From Poecilobothrus nobilitatus (Eukaryota; Arthropoda; Insecta; Diptera; Dolichopodidae), in the NCBI GenBank assembly GCA_947095535.1, contig OX352774.1:172978200-173042199 (forward strand): DNA of 64,000 nucleotides. Direction: 5' to 3'. The notes beneath the pieces are model-generated. The model saw only the letters and a list, made by a program, of their open reading frames with translations, was not told where the DNA came from and did not search any database. Positions 59,045 through 64,000 of this stretch are shown piece by piece (positions within the stretch are counted from its first letter, which is position 1; every line of letters begins with the position of its first letter). Made by a program: the position numbers and the translations under genes.

Positions 59045-62000
59045 TTTGATAGATTTTCATTCTTTAGATCTCATATCACCCCACCGATCACAATTGCCAT
59101 CATGTTGTCCAAAGTCCGAAACAGTAATCTAATGTTTTATATTTGCAAACAAAGTTTTTGTTATTCTTACTTTTCTTTTTGTCGGATAAATACCATAATT
59201 GATTACCTTTACCATACTCTGAAATATTGAAATTTTTATTTTTTTACTGGTATAAATATACATATTGGAAACGTTTGTGATATTTTCTGAAAAAACCAAA
59301 AAAAATTTTATTGACCTTATAGGAATAGTCATTTAATTACAGCACCATCTTCATCGTACTAATTATTATTTACCACAGTTCAGGATTCAATACTAGAATT
59401 TTTCTCAAAACTATTTCCCATTCCTTTTATCATCAATTATTCGCTGTCCCGTGTTTCCCCGTTCTTTTATCATCTAAATGATCTAAAATCTAAATAAATT
59501 AAAAAATACACCCATAGTATTCTACAAAGTTTGTAAATAAATCTTTAAAAACTTCAGCAACAGACAAACAGTCAATATTTATAAATAAAATGTATACAAA
59601 TAAATAGAGACCAAAAAAATTTATAATCATAAAAATTTAAAATTTTTAATAAAGCCTTTCTATAGTTGAAAAGATTTAACAGTGGTCTCCGCTTGAGATA
59701 ATCAACAACATCAGATATTTTTTTTTTATCAATAGTCTAAACTAAATATTTGCAATAGGCATTCAATATATATACGCGCATTTATAAAATCAACGACAAA
59801 ATACATTGCAAAAATAATAAAAAATAAAAAAAGAACAGAAAAGAAAGAGAAGGAATATTAAAGTCAAAAGGGCAAATATTTACTAACTTTGGTCAAACAT
59901 TTATCAACAAAAAAAAAAAACAATAACAACAACAAAAATAATCATTAAAAGAATTTTCATTTTGCTAATATAAGTTGATTGCCTTTCTTATATCTACCCT
60001 TCTCTTTCCCTCCACATTTATCTATAGATAAAGAAAATATAAGTATAAACTTGCATTCGCGAATTATGTAATGTATGCATACACATATATGTATATATAC
60101 ATTGTAAATTAAAATAAAGTAATTTTTGTTAACAAGTACTATAGACTTTTTAAATAACCTTCAATTAAAAAAAAAAAAAAAACAAAAAAAATATTTTGGT
60201 TTGATTATTGGATAAAATCGTACATTTTGGACTCACATTTCATTACTTATAGTGTGTGTACTTGTTTTTTATTATGTAAAAACATAAATTACCATCATCA
60301 TGTTAACTATTGACATTGGTCACGAATTAAAGTTTAGATATATACAAAAAACAAAAAGACATAAATACCAAATAAACAACGACTACCTATTAACTACCAT
60401 TATAGGTAGATGGATTCCATATTCATTACAAGAAATATATAATTGTCCACTGCTCATCCGGCATTTCATAATTATTGTATAAAATAGATTTTGTTACCTA
60501 AAATTCTTTAAACTTAACTAAGATTTTTAATTTTTTTCCAAAATTCTTAAAATAAAAAAGCATAATGTTTAAGTATACCCATATGCTTAATACCTAGATT
60601 ATATGGTTTACCATGAACAAGAGACAAGCAACATATTGATATTATTACCATATTAAATTTCAGTACAAATTAAATTTTATTTAATCGTCTTGGGTGATTA
60701 TCTACAAAATAGATTAAATAATTAGACCAATCAGTACCTTAAGACATAATATAATCTATTGTTTTGTCATAAAAAGAAGATAGTGTTTAAAAGGTTAATG
60801 CCTCACACACTCATAGAGGGCTCGTGTTCGTTCCATTCCTCTATAGTGTCTTTTGACAATTCGCACCTACCTTCCATGTAATTTTAAGATAATCCAGGAT
60901 TTGCTTTACAGGATTGAAAACTACTTACCTATACACATAAATGTAGATCTAAAATGGAATTATGTATTATGTCAATTTCCTAATAAGAATTCAATAATAA
61001 ATGCTGCAGATTGATCTAATTACAAAAAAAAAAAAAAAAAAATTTGCAACGTCAATTGAAATTTGAACGTTTTTTAACATTCCTATAAGTATTTTTGTTT
61101 TTGTTAAATATTTAAGTTCTTACACGAGAAAGTCATAAAATTCAAATACAAAACATTAAACTTTTATTCTTAAAATATACTTCAGATTTAAATTTACCTC
61201 AAAAAAAAAAAAAAAATCGCGATTTTATTTTTTTAACAAATGATTTTATTACAAAAAACAAAAAAAAAACCGTTCCGTTTTATGTTCCATTAATGCTTGT
61301 TATGTTGCGAATTTTTTTTTTTTTTTATACTTTTCTTTAATATTTTTCTCATATTCTGGTTCGAAATATTTTTTTTTAAATAAAAGCATAAAATTAAGAA
61401 TATAATTTTTTAAAGTCAAAGTTTTTTTTTTTTTTTTGTTAAGTAATTAGAAAGCTTCAAAGTTGATTAAACTCTTAAGTTTTGTTTTTTAAATGACGTG
61501 TTTGACACTTTAAAATGTCATTACTTTTTTTTTATGTAATTCTTTTCATTTTTTTTTTGTTATTTTATTTTACTATATATTATATACGTACGTATAACAT
61601 ACAGGTTGTGGACAACATACGTTCGTATATAGAACGTAATTTGAATGTTAATTGGTGTAAAAAAACAAAAAAAAAAAAAAAAAAACTACTCGTTTACTTA
61701 AAAAGAATCTTTAAATTTTTTTTTATTTTCTCTTTTATAAATTCGCTTTTGCTCGCTTATTTCTATAGTAAGAATTCTAAAGCTTTTTTTCTTTCAGGTT
61801 TTGTTTTTAGCTACATTCTTAAGAATCTTTATTTTTTAAAAAAGCAAAACGAATCTTGAGATATACAATAGAATTGAGAATTTGTTAAGAACTTTCAAAA
61901 AGGAAAAACTAATTCAGAATTGAATAAAAGCAATTTTCAAAAAGTCGAAATTCTTTTTTGTTTTTATTTTAATAGAAAACAATGATAGTTGTTGAGATTA

Positions 62001-62443
62001 TATAAAAAGTATAAAAATTGGAGGTTTCTAAATAAAATGAAAATATTTTTATATCCATATAAGGTACTCGTACTTTATTTATAAATTTTCGAATGGGAAA
62101 ATATCTCTCTCGTAGACGCATTCTTGCAGGCAAAGTTTAATTTTGATAATTTCTGTAATACATTTCACCAATTATTTCATATTTTATTTTACCTAAAGTT
62201 CGATTTTTATACTGAAATGCAGAAGTTCGAATTTTATACTGAATTTGCAGATCTTAATAAGGTTCCAACGTTTATAATCTAAAGGTTATCGGATAAAAAG
62301 GTAATCTAATAAGAATAATATTTGAGAAATATAATCTTTATTTATTGAATTCTTTCCTTCAAAGAGCCTGAGGTTGAAACTCCGTCTAGATCATATAGAT
62401 AAACAAAAAAGTAATATAGATTTTTCTTTCATAGAAGTAAATA

Positions 62444-62474
<31 letters not shown>

Positions 62475-63715
62475 GACATATAATTAAAATCAAACTAGCA
62501 TGTACCACTCCAATACCTCTAAAATGATACGATATAATAAAACAGTAGTAATCATCTCAAGAATAAGAGAATCTTAACATAACGTCTTCTCTACATCGAA
62601 GCGTAAGGTACAAACTTACCTTTCTACTGTGTAGGCCAATCCCTTGATTATAGAAACCCATCAAATAAAAAAAGATTAACACTGAAATTTAACAAAGCAT
62701 CGAATATAAGTGCAAAAACAAACAACACCTAACAGAGTTCGATGGAAATAAATAATTGAGGCCCTATACTTCCAAAAGAAATAACGAGAAAAAAAGCAAT
62801 TCTAAAAATAAAGGAATCATTAGAAGAACATCAAAATGATTAGGTCTTTGGAAGGATAATTAAATCAAATTGAGTCATAAAATTTTATTGTTGGCCATAA
62901 TCATCAAAATTCCATTGACAATTATTGAATCCAAACAAAAAAATTTCAAATATATAAAAATTTTTTCTATACATCTGAATTTCTAAAATAAAAAAAAAAA
63001 CTCTAAAGTTCTTTAACGTTTCCTTTAATTAAAGCGAGGTCAGCTCGTAAAATAAATTTTCTACGTATGTACTTATGTATGTATATATTTTATACAAAAA
63101 TTTTCAAGTGCTAAAATTTATTTTATGGTTTTTTTTTTTCTGGTATGCTTCTTTTTTTGTTTACTTATTCATTTTTAGCTTTGACCTTCTTATATTCTTG
63201 GCTTCTTTTGTTTTAACAAAAAAAAAAACAACAAAAAAAAAAACCTTATAATATCATTTGTGAATATTTTTTGCGAATATAAGTTTTTTTTTTTTTTTTG
63301 TTCTTAAAAAAACAATTTTGTATCTTGTAAAATTCTTTTATTCTTTTAGACAATTCTTAACTTTTCAAAAGTAAAAAATCACTCAGTATTTTGTTTTTTG
63401 TTTTCTTGTTTTTTTTTTTTTTTTTTTTGCAAAAATGAACTTATCTTTAGTTATTTTTTAATACTTCTACATACAGCGATATAGTTAACATTTATAACAA
63501 GAATAAATTTACCTAATAATTTTATGCTTTTCTATCTTACGATTAAAAAAGAAAATAAAAATAAGCAATTAAATTTCAAAAAAATTTAAGAATATGATCT
63601 TAGATTACTAATTTTTCGTTTCGTTTGCAAAAATTTAAATCTTATAGAATAGACGCAAAATACAAACTTTTTGCACTTTATTTAGATGGAATGCATGTCA
63701 TTCAATTCAATTTAG
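59045..63715. other. Gene-free AT-rich DNA
   Basis: About 4.7 kb of background with many A and T runs. The segment at about 60790-60930 is less AT-rich but has no recognisable frame or repeat. The 114-codon frame at 61515-61859 is made of homopolymer-derived Phe, Lys and Ile and is not called. Confidence 0.55.
62447..62474. repeat. (AT)14 microsatellite
   Basis: Fourteen uninterrupted AT units, the longest pure dinucleotide run I noticed in the window. Confidence 0.95.
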
Positions 63716-63957
63716 TGGGCCTCGGTAGACTATAGTGGTTAAGAGTGTATAAAATATGTAGGGAACAGAGAGTGTATAAAATATGTAGGGAACAGAGAGT
63801 TCACACCGAGAAAGTGTGAATTCGAATACAACACAGTACGTCGTAAGAAGAATTCTACCTTACAACATTTACAGCCATGCCTGAAAAGGAAAGGCTGTGT
63901 ACTTTCTTTATCACATTTATGTGGGGCAGGGAAATAAATTAAAAAGAAGAAAAAATT
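63716..63957 (+). mobile_element. tRNA-derived SINE, copy 4 (with 27-bp internal duplication)
   Basis: It starts GGGCCTCGGTAGAC at 63717. A degenerate box A region (TAGACTATAGTGG) and box B (GAATTCGAATACA, near 63818-63830) are present. The unit AGAGTGTATAAAATATGTAG, plus seven more bases, is perfectly duplicated at 63742-63768 and 63769-63795 between the two boxes. The rest matches the other copies: CACACCGAGAAAGTGTGAAT, ACGTCGTAAG, TTACAACATTTACAGCCATG, GGAAAGGCTGTGTA, and ATGTGGGGCAGGGAAATA, then an A-rich tail. The duplication stretches the A-to-B distance beyond the tRNA norm, so transcription of this copy is doubtful. No target-site duplication was recognised. Confidence 0.82.
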
Positions 63958-64000
63958 ACATTTACCCAATCGGTCGCTTCTAATGTATAATGAATGAATA

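Noticed and set aside
61515..61859. 114-codon plus-strand frame
   Set aside because: Composed of Phe, Leu, Lys and Ile from homopolymer runs; it has no start context, domain or repeat support.

Overview
This is a very AT-rich, gene-poor stretch of eukaryotic DNA with no intact protein-coding gene on either strand. Long A and T homopolymer runs, (AT)n tracts and 60-140 codon chance reading frames dominate. I see no bacterial gene organisation, no CRISPR array, no rRNA, no intact tRNA gene and no recognisable host exon. The mobile elements point to an insect, most likely a brachyceran fly: DINE-1/Helentron-like elements, fragments of Jockey/CR1-like and I-like LINEs, a Tc1-type fossil and a tRNA-derived SINE. 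The species cannot be named from this. The window fits a large intron or intergenic desert.

Layout. Bases 1180-3386 hold a DINE-1/Helentron-like element (minus) with 14-bp subterminal inverted repeats and a higher-order array of 142 and 165 bp units. Foldback A lies at 4.7-5.0 kb, a degenerate Helentron-like piece at 6.0-6.3 kb, a LINE reverse transcriptase C-terminus at 10.3-10.6 kb and SINE copy 1 at 12.5-12.7 kb. A Tc1-like fossil with TA duplications lies at 13.6-14.3 kb. Helentron-like elements follow at 16.4-17.6 kb and 23.9-24.8 kb, with unidentified GC-richer blocks at 19.3, 23.1 and 30.3 kb. SINE copy 2 is at 34.5 kb and a LINE gag pseudogene at 38.1-39.1 kb. Helentron-like fragments occur at 39.9, 45.2 and 46.5 kb; the last adjoins a LINE reverse transcriptase fragment at 46.7-47.3 kb. 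A separate foldback lies at 50.0-50.3 kb, foldback B at 52.4-52.8 kb, SINE copy 3 (perfect 10-bp target-site duplication) at 58.4 kb and SINE copy 4 at 63.7 kb.

Interplay. None of the elements here could move on its own. The SINE depends on a LINE: two copies are flanked by target-site duplications and the copies have A-rich tails. The Helentron-like elements lack any Rep/helicase frame and would need a partner elsewhere. The strongest candidates for something not yet described are the four-copy tRNA-derived SINE, the higher-order array inside a Helentron-like element, and two foldback elements that share a core but have unrelated arms.
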